Source: Trichoplax adhaerens (taxonomy: Eukaryota; Placozoa; Uniplacotomia; Trichoplacea; Trichoplacidae). Taken from it: DNA of 64,000 bases. The translations under genes were made by a program, and so were the position numbers. The notes beneath the pieces were generated by a model. That model made no database searches. It was not told the DNA's origin and saw nothing but the letters and a program-made list of their open reading frames with translations. Of the stretch, positions 10,401-21,508 are shown piece after piece (position 1 is the first letter of the stretch; every line of letters begins with the position of its first letter). Where the stretch lies: positions 5,855,950-5,919,949 of the forward strand of contig NW_002060943.1 in assembly GCF_000150275.1 (NCBI RefSeq). Reading direction: 5' to 3'.

Positions 10401-13190
10401 AATTTTATGACTAAGTTTAACGAAAATAAAATGAAGTATTTAAAGCTATTACTCATTAGTAGCTTATTTGTATCGCTGAGAGTTAGTTCAACTACGATAG
10501 GCCCCTAAGTTAGTTGGGAACACGAGTACTAGTGAAGATAGTGTTTAAGACCCGGTTTCTTGTTACAAAGGAGATTTGTAACACACGTATATTCATATAT
10601 ACGTTTTTTATTAATTTATAGTAATATTCAGATGTGTCTATGATTTCAAAACTTATCAAAACAAAGAAAATACACTACAACGTCTATTATATCGAATAAT
10701 TTTACGAACTACTCTTATAATAGAAGCCTACCTGATATTCCCAATACTTAGGAGTAAAAGAAATTGTTTTCTTATGCCAATTTTGATCATGGATGCTACC
10801 TGTCCTCTCCCATAGTAGATGACGTGGAAGATCTTTATCATATCTAGGATAAATTGCATAAACTAACAAGCTGCCTACCCCTGGTCCATACATGCTAAAA
10901 TAGAATTTTATCTGGAAAAACCCAGAAATTGGAGTAAAAACAGTAAAGGTAAGTTATATCCAGTTAACAATGTGCGTATACTACTTAATGTATATTGCTT
11001 TGCTACACTATCATGACAAATAAAAAAACACATATTGACTACAGCTTACAGTACATTTACTACTATCGATTTTAGATATGAATAAAATCACGTTTAACTA
11101 CAAAATTTTAGCGTTATTGCAACTGTATAAATTTTTTATGACCCAATGATACAAGTCACAAAAGAAATCTAGTATCAAAATATGGTACTTACAATAGCAT
11201 TGTTAATACGTAAAGGCAGAAATAAGGGAGGACTCAGAATTTCTGCAACTTCCCCCGATATTTTATAATCCAAATTTTGTATAAGTAAGAAAAATCCCCT
11301 GTCTTCAAGAACGGATAGGATTATTAAATACCAAAGTACGGGAATTATTATATCACACTCTAAAATTTATTTTCGATCTTTCAATTTAGTCTTTATTATT
11401 CAGTAAACTCAATAAATTATCGATTTTATGTACAAGCAACATTTTACAAGCTTTTATTATGAAAGTTACTATTATCAATGTATCAACCGTAATTGACACA
11501 AAAATATGTTTCGAGTATAGCTATTTCTTATAACTTAATATTTATTAAAATTAAAGAATATGCTTAAAAATTTTAGTTGTAACTTCGAAAAGTTGATAGG
11601 AATCTCATTTACGCCTACTTAGCGAAGTTATAATATCAGCAAACATTATATCAGTAACCAAGAAATCAATCAAAGGAATCTCATTGCCCCTAAAGACTCA
11701 CCATTCTGATATATATGATCTGCGATTGGACTAAATTTACTTGTTGGCATTTGTGTTTGATTTCGACGCCAAAAAAATGCACTCATACCAACCAGATCAA
11801 TCCATTGACAATTATCTTTCTCAAAATCGCAACTCGTACTTGAGATTGGAGGCCCTATATAAATCATATTTTTTATTATAATAAGAAACATTTTATTCTA
11901 CGTTATAATAATTTATCAATGACGAGATTTGTGCTCTGAGTTTGAAGGGAATGATACGGTGCGAGGTATCTTAATTTTGGGTGATTTGCAGTACCACATA
12001 TTGGCATTATTTTAGAGAGGTATAAAACTGTAACTACAGTCATAATACCGCCAACTCTTTTGGAAAGGGCGATGAATTTGGGAAGTTTAGTAGTAGAGAA
12101 GTCAGAAGCTAGAGAAATTTGAGATATAAAATACTCTACTTTTATTATTAATCGAGAATAGTTTATTTTTTCTTTTGGTTGATTGGCTCCGGCAAGGTGA
12201 TAAATCTACTCTCTTTGAATTTGTACATTTCATATCAATTTTTGAATCATCTTACATGGCTACACTTATTGCACTTTTCTCATCATTATTTATAAGTTTG
12301 ATGTTTCGTTGATTAATTTCAGTATTTTCCGTTAAAATTTTATAAATTTTGTCTTTTGAATTTGTACCTTGGCTATTAATTTGTTAGCTATTCTACGCGA
12401 TCATGCCTATTATAATTTTCTCATCATTATTTTATAAGTCTGAGGTTTGGTTGGTTAATTTCAGGATGACGGTATTCTCCGTTAAAAGTTATCGTGTATT
12501 GCATTACAGCGCCATCGCATTTATAGCAAATTTATAACCTTCTTGCTCATTAATACTCAACATGCATACAAAATGAAATGAGTGAGATACATACTTCATC
12601 AAGGTATAATTTTCTAGGCTTTACTATTCGTGCAATCCTGTATAGTATATTTCAGCACAGTCGAATTGTAAATTGATTACAAAAGATATTTAATCGAAAA
12701 AGAAAACTGTTACTAAATTCAGTAAGTTTAACGAATTACTTGAAATTTAAGAAATAAGTTAGCTATGTTGTGAATGCTAGCAAACCCTTTTAAAATTCGT
12801 ACTTTAATTGTGTGTCGAAGATATGAAAGTGGTCAAGTATCAGTAAAGAGTACGCTAGGGTTTGTAAAGATTTTTCAATATCTATTACTTGCATAGATCA
12901 AAATGAGAAACCTTATAGAAATTCAATCTTTAGAGTATAAAAATAAATGTGCGAACGAAGAAATATTAACAGTAATTTTGATGCGAACAACTTGTGACTA
13001 AAATTTTTCACCTTACCTCATGTATTAATTAATAAATATCGTTGACTACCTTGTTATTCAATCACTTACGTGTTAAGTTATAAATTGTTGAGAAAGATGT
13101 ACTATTTCTAATAACTTTACAGTAACCTCCACGAATGGTTGATATCACCAATGTAAAAATGAAAGTAATAATGATAGACTGTTTAAACAT
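4420..13190 (-). CDS. Type I membrane protein with two MAM-kringle-SRCR modules
   Basis: Probable cell-surface receptor or adhesion protein; ligand unknown. Seventeen exons: 13127..13190 (signal peptide [18 protein letters not shown]), 11702..11854, 11193..11302, 10732..10911 and 9854..9929 (MAM 1), 9178..9465 (kringle 1), 8813..8971 and 8531..8680 (SRCR 1), 7768..7920, 6976..7085, 6613..6786 and 6423..6483 (MAM 2), 5962..6242 (kringle 2), 5703..5858 and 4924..5118 (SRCR 2), 4700..4837 (transmembrane, [23 protein letters not shown], then basic stop-transfer), 4420..4487 (tail ending KGYPPTY). Every domain boundary is a phase-1 intron. The sum is 2516 nt, about 838 residues, and is one base short of a continuous frame because kringle 2 is 281 nt. 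If this is not a sequence error, translation stops early in SRCR 2 and the product lacks its membrane anchor. The short cytoplasmic tail shows no kinase or obvious signalling domain. Confidence 0.85.
4924..7920 (-). other. Module 2: MAM, kringle (frame-disrupted) and SRCR exons
   Basis: Paralogous to module 1 with the same exon order and phases; MAM exon lengths are 153/110/174/61 here against 153/110/180/76 upstream. [59 protein letters not shown]. Kringle: [25 protein letters not shown] in one frame, then [18 protein letters not shown] and WDYCNITPC in another frame. [50 protein letters not shown] and GVICEK. The frame change falls at about 6105-6135. Confidence 0.85.
10299..10335 (+). promoter_or_regulatory. 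Core promoter: TATA box and initiator
   Basis: TATAAAAAG begins at 10299, and a TCAGTT initiator-like motif places an A (+1) at 10330, 31 bases downstream. This is the spacing expected for RNA polymerase II. It drives the plus strand and is the strongest core-promoter match I noticed in the window. Confidence 0.5.
10431..10508 (+). other. 25-residue open frame with signal-peptide character inside the LTR-like element
   Basis: The first ATG closely following the AATAAA encodes [20 protein letters not shown] followed by five residues and a stop. It has a basic start, hydrophobic core and polar end, as in a secretion signal with almost no mature part. It lies about 100 bases downstream of the predicted start site. 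It may be chance in LTR sequence, or the first exon of a secreted product spliced elsewhere; the following bases show no strong GT donor. Confidence 0.2.
10561..10583. repeat. Perfect 9-bp-stem inverted repeat at the element's 3' end
   Basis: TGTTACAAA, loop GGAGA, TTTGTAACA. The outer arm matches the element's terminal TAACA and may be part of its end structure. Confidence 0.6.
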
Positions 13191-13696
13191 GCTAGGCGTA
13201 ATTTTTATGCTTGGTTCGGTTTTGGAAGTAGAGAATTTACGGTATTTCTTTAACCAAACGTGATATTACGCTGACTGCTATCAGTCGCTTTTAATAATAA
13301 TGAATCTCAACGAATATTTATATTAGTTGTCTATTACCATCGGCTAAGACCAGTACTTAGAATATACGAAACTAAACATAGCTTAAGCAATATATTAATA
13401 TATTAGTAATCACTTATTATCTCTTGTAATCCACAGCATGTATTGTAGTTGTACACTAGTTTGGAAGAATTACTGGCCAATCAAACTCTTTTTAGTCAAT
13501 TCCATGTCAGGATGTTGATGGAATTATTCAACAGTAGCACAGTATGAACACTGCAGAATCTAATACGGCAGAGTACACTGCATTGCGATCGAATTATGGA
13601 ACCAGCAGAAAGAGAAAATGATCACTTTGCCAATAATTCGTGGTATACTGAACTGAGCGTAGAAGGAGTGACTAAGTATACGAGTCTTGACACATT
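13191..13696. other. Upstream region of the MAM-kringle-SRCR gene
   Basis: About 0.5 kb upstream of the receptor's start codon (13190, minus strand), ending at the scaffold gap. It should contain the promoter; no TATA box at a sensible distance was identified and no other coding sequence is seen. Confidence 0.4.
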
Positions 13697-13746
13697 NNNN
13701 NNNNNNNNNNNNNNNNNNNNNNNNNNNNNNNNNNNNNNNNNNNNNN
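13697..13746. other. Assembly gap (50 N)
   Basis: A run of exactly 50 N marks a scaffold gap, so distances across this point are not reliable. Confidence 0.99.
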
Positions 13747-16691
13747 TCTGTACCGCCTTAGGCAGTTGATCTTGATAAGCAATCCAAGAGCTACGTTAAA
13801 GTCAGAGTTAAAATTTAAAACTAATATAAACTAGTAAATTTGATATTAATGTTTTAATATCATAGCTAGTCATTATAATTTTCATTATAAGCATCGGTTA
13901 CTGTAGTATACACAATGCATGATTTTTACATTGTTAGCTATTGTCCGAACACCGAAAACTGATTAAGATCATCAAAAGAAATTTAATAAAACTAAACAAA
14001 AGCAATCCCGCATTATGCGGTAATTTATACCCAATCTTAAAGTAAAATGGAAATAATGCATGAGCATAGGCGTTAAAATTACGGCACAACGTTAATGTTT
14101 TACTGTAATGGCGCTTATATCTACCTATACAGTTTCTTATGGAATGAAAATTTTATACATTTCATAAATCGCTTATTGTTGTCAAATACAGAAGAAATAG
14201 AAGAAAAAAAGCGTTCTAAAGTACAGTATTGTGCATTATTGCATTGAGACTGTAGAAAATATTTTTAGAATACAGCTACTATTATTATAATAAATTACTT
14301 TCGCTGTTTATAACTCACTAATCAGCAGACGAGCTATAATTTAAATCGCGAGCAAGTAAATGGATTGGATGAATAACTTGGTTGTAACATTATTATTACT
14401 TTCAGCATACCATCTGCACATTGTATATCACTAAATTTATTGTTGTCTAGATATTGAAGGTGTTACTTCAATGATAACATAACTGAATTCTATTAGGGTA
14501 AAACTCTGTAAGGATTGTCTTTGTATAGATATTTAATAATATCCTAATTTTCTGCAAATTATGAAAATTTCGTAATCAACTTTTATTAAAGATGGCTTTT
14601 AATAATTGCTATCCCCACTGAATTACAACAATGCAGTGTAGCCAGTCTCCTATTTCTCATATTGTATAGCTTATGATCTTATCAGACTTTTGCTATCAAG
14701 TTTATCCATTTTCTTGCAGTACTATAGGCATATCATTGGATATAGCTTACAGTATAATTAACTGAACTAGCTAGCACTAATCCGTCGAGTTATATCCAGT
14801 ATGCGGTAGGATAGTTTTAATTGCAATAAATTTGTTACAAATTTTATTAAGAGTTGTTAGGCGAGAATCTTTACCTTTTGCGAGGAAGGTATTTTATGTG
14901 TGTGTATAGGTGATATACTAGTATTAAACGTATCAATTTATCTTGTGTAAAGTTGTAGGAAAATTTACATAAAATTTTCCGAAATTTCGATATAAACTAT
15001 AATATTTATCAGTAGTAGCTAGTAAATAATTCGGATAATTAGAGGCGACGAATAGCTTCTTCATATACTTATCAGACTTGGAGTATTATAGCAACGAAAC
15101 TCCACGCAAGAATACAGCATAATAAATCACAATTAAAAATGAGACAGAATTTTTAATTTAGAAGAAGTAATCTACTATTTTCTTTAGCTATAGAAGTTAG
15201 CTTATAGTTTTTTAATATTATATACCAATATTATTATCTTGAACTAGCTATTTAAGACAACCATTTATACACAAAGGTAATTAAGTATATCACAGATTAC
15301 AGCTGCATGTTTATTAGTATGGAAGCCCTCCTAATAAATTTAGATAACAACCCTTTAATAAATAATAGGACAATTGCAATAAAAGAAATTAGATATAAAA
15401 TTAGATATGTGCATGATTTTTTGTAATTACAGTGTATTATATATATATATCGCCTTTCATTATATTTTGTGAATTTTAGACTTCTATGAGTATGCTTCAA
15501 CTACGATGAATCGATATTGTTGGCAATAGATGATATCTCTATAAGTAATCTAAAAGGCACACTCGAAATTTAAATTAAGAATGACAATTCGTTTACGTGT
15601 TAGAATGTTATTAAATCATTTACGTAACACTTTTACAGTTTTATATCATGACGGCAATATCTTGTTACAGCGTATATAGCTCATTATCGATATTATATGC
15701 TATTATCCGAAGAAGGCATAATTGATTAGAATCGCCAAAATTGAATATCGAGAAGTTAAAAAATAAACCTATGTTATATCTATTACGTAAAATCATTGAT
15801 ATCCTTTATGTTATAAAAGAGAAGGAGATATGTGCATTGATGACTATAGAATCAAAGTTGAAATAAAAAAGTTGTTTTAAGTTGTATAAATTGCTATGTG
15901 ATATTAGTATCCTTCAATTCTTGCTAAATATTGCTAGAACATGTACACTGAGCACCGTAAGCAGTCCACATTTGAGGCGTGCTGGTGATCAAAGTAATTG
16001 ATGTTTATATATTAGAGTTAAGCTTAGAAGTTATAAGTCCAGTTAAAAAGCAGTCTTTGCCGCTGCTGTTAGATAAATCAATTTTAAAACAGTCCTTCCA
16101 GGGTTTGGAGGGCGCAATATCGTACAACATGCTTAAAATCTCTCGATGATTACCGCACCAAAGTGACAAAACATGTAATTATCCGCATTTGATATACTTC
16201 AGTTTCGAAAGGTAGCAAAATTCAAGTTTAAAAATTTGTGCTCTTTAAAAGTTCATCATATCATATTGTAAAACAATGCACCGATTAGCAAGATAATATT
16301 TAAAATTCTTTTAAAGCTTTAGCTAGCGATGTGTTTTATTAATTCCGCATTTATAATAAATTTATGAGTTTTCAATAACATACATAACGTATATCAAATT
16401 TGCCCATTACTGCCTAACATAGAGCTAGATTGTGTATTGTCAGCTAGGTAACATGACACCGAAATAGAATGCTTAAATTATGTTCTACAGTACCGTACCA
16501 TATGCCGTATAATGAGAAACAGTTTCTGCAATCTATTATTAACTAACTCTAGTACTGTATCTTTCTTCGCATTAAATATGTAATGCAAATAGATTTTAAA
16601 ATTCTAAAGTCTGACGTTGCATTCATTGATCGCAAATACCGCATCAAAAGCAGTAAAATATATTTAAAGAAAATTATTTAGATGGATAATA
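13747..16691. other. Intergenic region, no gene seen
   Basis: About 2.9 kb of AT-rich DNA between the gap and the stop codon of the ECH1-like gene. Open frames are short and have no family resemblance. Slightly less AT-rich patches occur around 15950-16140 without identifiable content. Confidence 0.55.
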
Positions 16692-18681
16692 TTAAAGGTC
16701 TTTATATTTTGGCGGAGTCTTTGTCATAGCTGCTTGGACTGACGTCATTAAATCTTCAGATTGCAGCATGCTCATATTCCAGTTGGCCTAACGTATAAAA
16801 TTAAATATTCGTAAATGATAAGAATATAACGTATGAAAATGAAACAATAATGCCACGCATTGCTGTTTTTATACTCGTACCACTATTTGTATACAATAGC
16901 AGTATTACTTTGTTGAAGCATGGAAATAATTGATGTTAGAATTAGACTTACAATATAGTTTAAACCTTCATCCACCGAGTGGTCACGAGAATAATTCATA
17001 TTAATTTTTGAACCCGTGATTGCAACAGGGCTTTTGCTGGCAATATTGGTAGCCAATTTTATTGACGCGTCAGTAAGAGTTTTGGCGTCGGCGTGAACGG
17101 AACTAAAATTAGTAGAAGTATTCATTAAAATAACTATATCAGATAAACTAAAGACATTAAATTTTCCATATCATTATTATTATTCCAAATCATTTATGGT
17201 ATGGTGGGGCAAATGATACATATTTAATATCAGTTACCTAACAAAGCCAATATCTTTCGCTTCAGTAGCAGAAAAATTTCTTGCTGTATAGACTAACTCT
17301 CTAACTAAGCTGTGTTATAAAAAGAATTCTTAATATGAAATTCACTTAAGAGTGAATGTACAGAATTCAAGCAGCACAATAGCAAATACCATATCCTGTA
17401 ATTTAATCATAGGATGCTTATACTAGACTTTGACGAGCTATAATTACAAATACGCACCTATCATTTCCCACGATTTTTGGAAACCGCTGCAATGTACCAA
17501 CATCAGCAGCTAATCCCATGTCAACTTCCTTCAATTTGAACAAGATAAAGTATGCATCTTTGTTACTGTATTAATTAAAGAGGCTTATCTTATATAATTT
17601 TATATATACCAGCTGGAATAAATCTCATCGTTTACCTTAATCGAGAAAAAAGCATCCTGAGAACAAAGTCTAATATCACAAGCACTTGTCATATCGATAC
17701 CTTTAAATCACAAGTAATACGATTAGTGTAAGTTACAACGCACATATAAGATAGCATAAAAATTATAGCTTCACTGTCAAAGTAATTCAATATACGATCA
17801 ACAATAGTGATATGCAGCTGATGTTGTAAAAATTTTTTTATTTCTGAGAAATAAACAATACTACCGGCTCCAATGCATCCACCATGTATACTTGCAATTA
17901 CAGGTTTGGGACACTAATATGTATATAATCATCGAATTAGTTAAACGATGTAATACGCTTCAAGGATTCTAATTATAGGTGTGAAACTACTTAATAATTC
18001 GACGAGTCTTACTGTAAGATTGAGTTGGAACTAGTAATACTACTTAGATCTATTACAATATACAGTATCAAAAATTGATGAGATGTTTTTAGAAACCTTT
18101 TCAATTGAGGTAAAGGTATCCTGAAATTTTTTTACAGCAATACGCATTGCAATGGCTCTCCTAGCAACCTCTTGATTGGGATCATGTAGCATTGCCAAAA
18201 CAGAGAGATCGATACCTATAGTGTTAAATAAAGTGCAAAAAATACTTTAGCTAGACTACCATGACTTTTCGCGATGACTATACTAGCATACGCATAGGAT
18301 TGTTAGGCACATTTCTCACCTGAACAGAACATCTTACCAGCTCCAGATAAAATAATAACACGGCATGACGAATCAGTACCCAGACTATCAAAGCACTGTG
18401 GGATTTCTCTAGCAATGTCATACAGTGAGTGATATAGCATCACGATAGCCAAAAAAATTGGTTAGTTTTCATTCAACGTGACCAATATGATTCAGAGCTT
18501 TCAATTAAGTCTGTATAATATCAAGTTGCAGATTATTCTTGTGTATTGAATGTTCAACTACTTACTTCCACATATCGTCATCTATAGAATTACGCTTGTC
18601 TGGTCTATTAAGTTGCACATGATATACATTATCGCCTGTTTGTTCCACTTGCAAGGTGTTAAATTGATACGAAGACATCAT
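16692..18681 (-). CDS. ECH1: Delta(3,5)-delta(2,4)-dienoyl-CoA isomerase (enoyl-CoA hydratase/isomerase family)
   Basis: Isomerises 3,5-dienoyl-CoA to 2,4-dienoyl-CoA in oxidation of odd-position unsaturated fatty acids, in mitochondria and/or peroxisomes. Nine exons, all in phase: 18566..18681, 18320..18408, 18097..18215, 17865..17913, 17636..17700, 17458..17528, 17238..17309, 16952..17102, 16692..16787; 275 codons plus stop. Family landmarks: LNRPDKRNSI, VVILSGAGKMFCSGIDLS, CPKPVIASIHGGCIGAG (oxyanion-hole glycines), SACDIRLCSQDAFF, IKEVDMGLAADVGTLQRFPK, and near the end YSRDHSVDEGLNYI and MLQSEDLMTSVQ. The three acidic residues known for the rat enzyme (Asp176, Glu196, Asp204) align with D in ACDIR, E in KEVD and D in AADVG. 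The protein ends KDL rather than SKL. The start at 18681 (MMSSYQF) has no clear transit peptide; the frame stays open upstream to an AG at about 18694, so a presequence exon may be missing. Confidence 0.93.
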
Positions 18682-19189
18682 TCTGCCGTGGCCTAAATAG
18701 GATTAATGAAAGTTAAGCCTCTCTCGAATAGAAGTCACCAGTTCTACAATGAGTAGTGACTACAGGTTAGTGTTTGTATCATGTAATCACTCCTAATCAG
18801 TGGTTGTGCATTTTCAAGAACGTGTTGTAGTACGGAATCGTCTGAGATCTATCTAGTTCGTACTATATGCGTTAGGCTAAATACGCTTTTTACGTTAATG
18901 TAGATAGAAAGCGAGTGAATACTTCATCATACGGTATCACTATACTAATCCTTACTACGTTTATTACATTTCTATTTTGAATTACTCACACGCTATTTAA
19001 AAAAATTTTGAATATAGAATATTAGGTCAGTTTCAATAAAATGGATTTCAAGTTATTTAATTAATTTAAAATTAGACTGGACCACGTTGAATAAAATATT
19101 GAGAAGAATCTAATGTGTCAACAGTTGTGCAATTTTATTAGTATAGTCTACCTAGCTAGCTAAGCCTTGATGCAAGCTAGTATTAAACG

Positions 19190-19395
19190 TGCGGTACACC
19201 ATCGCACAGCGAAATAAAGCCATAGCCTACAACGCCTAGCCGTACTTTGCAAAGGCGACTAGGCTTGCCTTTAGCTCGAACAGCAAGATAGTTACTTAGA
19301 TACAGTACAGTATCCGCAATATTGGATGTTTTACGGAGTACAAAGTACGCCGCAGCTAGGCCCACTGCTGCGCCACGCCTATACGGGACTTACTG
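19190..19395 (-). repeat. GC-richer patch, possible degenerate tRNA-like SINE
   Basis: Distinctly less AT-rich than its surroundings. On the minus strand TGGCGCAGCAGTGG (19362-19375) resembles a polymerase III A box, and TGTTCGAGCTA (19272-19282) resembles a B box. Their separation (about 80 bp) is larger than in a normal tRNA, so the assignment is weak. Confidence 0.2.
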
Positions 19396-19410
19396 CACCT
19401 CTGAAAGAAG

Positions 19411-19510
19411 TATAGTACAGCAGTACGGTTTCGTAAGCCGTACCGTATCCAACGTACGCACAGTACATTGTACAGTAAAATGAGTGTACTGTACTGTACA
19501 CTGTACATTT
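19411..19510. repeat. GTAC-type self-complementary tract
   Basis: Clustered GTAC, GTACAGTAC and TACTGTACTGTACA words; much of the tract can pair with itself. Same sequence class as the tracts near 21.1, 21.4 and 33.7 kb. Confidence 0.7.
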
Positions 19511-20961
19511 GTGAGCTGTGACATTCTGGATATTCTGGGCCGACGTAGTTGAATGATCAAATATGGAGTGTCCATTTTAGACTCTGTTGAGCTCTCTGAA
19601 TTCGCTGCACAGCCAGCAAATTTCTCTTAGAAATCCCTGCTAAGGCTTGCAAGCAAGGCTGCAAACAATAATATGATATATTGCAAGTACGGTAGTATGA
19701 TGTTATGAGCTAGAAATATCCCTAATTTACAACAACGTTTGAGAGTGCGTTTTCTAATCTACACCATTGCCACTTACAATACCAATCCGTTGCTATTGCT
19801 ACGTAGATATAATCAAGATCTAGCATGCTAAAATATTTCATCTAAACTTCAAAATTGTACTTTTAACTTTAACATTCTTCGAGGTGATAGATACAATCAA
19901 GTTAAACCAGTTGGTAACTACTATTTTAGTCTATCTAATCCTACAGTTCAGGAGATCGTCAATATTACTGGTATAGAGATGTCACGAAGATGACTTTTGT
20001 CACATATAAGTTCTTGCGATGATAGTTGGCGATACCTGGATAACTTAATATTTGAAAGACCAACGATCTGATAGATAGTTCGATATTCAAGCCGATAGTT
20101 GACACCATCTTAAAGGCCAAAACAATCAGTTGCCTTATATACGCATTTTATGGACTACTAGATGCAGTATGGCGTATCTAGTAGACCATGCGTCTATACT
20201 GTAAATAATTATAAGAAATACTATATTTTATGGGTATACAAACCTAATTTTAAGACTAGATGCGAACTGCAAACTCAGATAAAGTACATGATAGGCATCG
20301 TTAAGAAATAGAGGATGCAATCGCATTAGAATGAGCCAGATTCATTATTGTAACGGGAGTATTTACTGCTAGTAGACTTAATCTAGATATGGGACATGAG
20401 AGTGTGAACAAGCACAATCTATTCCTCTCTTTTGATTGAACATGTCCATTGCACAATTGCATGCAGTACCGTACAGTATCGTATCGTTTACGAAGATGGA
20501 ACTTACTCATAATATAGATGAAAAGTAGGAATTATGCGGATTTGTCGACGGTCAATAGCTACCACTAAGCCTGTCGAGAATTTTAAAATTATATGGTACT
20601 GTAATTTTATCGTCGACAGTTAAGAATGTCATGTATTGTCAAATCTTGAACGAAATCAACTGAAAGTATACAAATAAATAAAATAATAACGTTATGCAAA
20701 ACTAACACACTCCCCGCTAATACAGCAAGTGTTGTACTGATTACTACGGTACAACAATTTTTATTGGCACGTTTTAAATGATAATAGTTATACCTATCAG
20801 TGAACGCCAGTTTTTGCATTTTGTTATATGTTGTAGGAACGCCATTGCACAGTTGCTGTTGTTGAATTATGAATGATATTAGTAGAATCCCTTAATCCTC
20901 TGCTGTTTCTAACAAGTGATGATTAAAAAGGCTGAAAACCGGCAGTCTTAGCTCAGGGTCC

Positions 20962-20978
20962 GGTGGGGGGTGGAGGGG
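20962..20978 (+). other. G-rich run with quadruplex potential
   Basis: GGTGGGGGGTGGAGGGG in an otherwise AT-rich region; four G runs with short spacers could form a two- or three-tetrad quadruplex. Directly followed by a perfect hairpin. Confidence 0.4.
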
Positions 20979-21040
20979 TCACACTTTGTGACCCGTCAAT
21001 CTTTAGCAAGGCAGGCTTGTGTCATCTGTCGTCACGACAG
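20976..21040. repeat. Two adjacent perfect hairpins
   Basis: GGGTCACA-CTT-TGTGACCC (20976-20994, 8-bp stem) and CTGTCGT-C-ACGACAG (21026-21040, 7-bp stem). No gene is attached to them. Confidence 0.5.
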
Positions 21041-21091
21041 TCTGTACACGCTATACGGATACTCGAGACGGGCGGACAGGGTAAAGAACCA

Positions 21092-21154
21092 AGTGTACTG
21101 TGCTGTACTGTACAGTACAGTGTACAGTACGTCACAGAAAGTACTGTACAGTAC
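21092..21154. repeat. GTAC-type self-complementary tract
   Basis: Built almost only from GTACT/GTACA steps (for example GTACTGTACAGTACAGTGTA), interrupted by a short unique spacer. Confidence 0.75.
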
Positions 21155-21375
21155 AACGTTTGGAAATTCTATTCCGATTTTTCAAAATGAAATAAAAGTG
21201 CCAAAAATGGATGAACTCTATTCAATTTTTTATAAATCAGCAGCATTTGAGTCAAAAATTTCAAATTCGCAGCTATATTTCTATTTTATTGAACATCCGC
21301 TGCAAAATATCTAAAAGAATCGCCAATTTTGCTACAGTACATCGTCAAATTTTCTACAGTCCTATTGTTTTATTT

Positions 21376-21508
21376 TAGTACAGTACTGTACAGTGTACAG
21401 TACAGTACTGTACTGTACAACGCCCAGCATTGGCCTCCGTACATAGTACTGTACTGTATTTTACTTTGTCTGAACAATACTGTACTGTACTGTAATCTGT
21501 ACTGTAGT
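21376..21508. repeat. GTAC-type self-complementary tract (two blocks)
   Basis: Blocks at 21376-21420 and 21446-21508 of TACTGTACAGTGTACAGTAC-like sequence around a unique spacer. It yields spurious short open frames on both strands. Confidence 0.75.

Larger units (their letters stand above)
10080..10583 (+). mobile_element. Solo-LTR-like element in an intron of the receptor gene
   Basis: About 504 bp starting TGTTATTGCC and ending TTTGTAACA, so the ends form a short TGTTA/TAACA inverted repeat like many LTRs. Inside, in LTR order, are a TATA box (TATAAAAAG at 10299), an initiator-like TCAGTT with its A at 10330, and AATAAA at 10425. It lies on the plus strand, antisense to the host gene, and fills most of the 802-bp intron 9930..10731. 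No clear target-site duplication is visible (flanks differ), and no internal gag-pol sequence is present. A free-standing small gene with its own promoter is the alternative. Family not determined. Confidence 0.45.
8531..11854 (-). other. Module 1: MAM, kringle and SRCR exons
   Basis: Within the receptor gene. [18 protein letters not shown], then [29 protein letters not shown] and [10 protein letters not shown]. Kringle: [43 protein letters not shown] and WGYCNISSC, with the expected cysteine pattern. [34 protein letters not shown], then [13 protein letters not shown] and GVICG. All internal splice junctions keep frame. The intron between MAM exons 3 and 4 holds the LTR-like element. Confidence 0.85.

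Noticed and set aside
10584-10731. Internal retroelement coding sequence next to the LTR-like element
   Set aside because: No gag, protease, reverse transcriptase or integrase motifs on either side; at most a solo LTR.
20607-20819. 70-codon open frame (minus) with a possible membrane helix
   Set aside because: Hydrophobicity is easily produced by AT-rich codons; no homolog recognised and no promoter signal.
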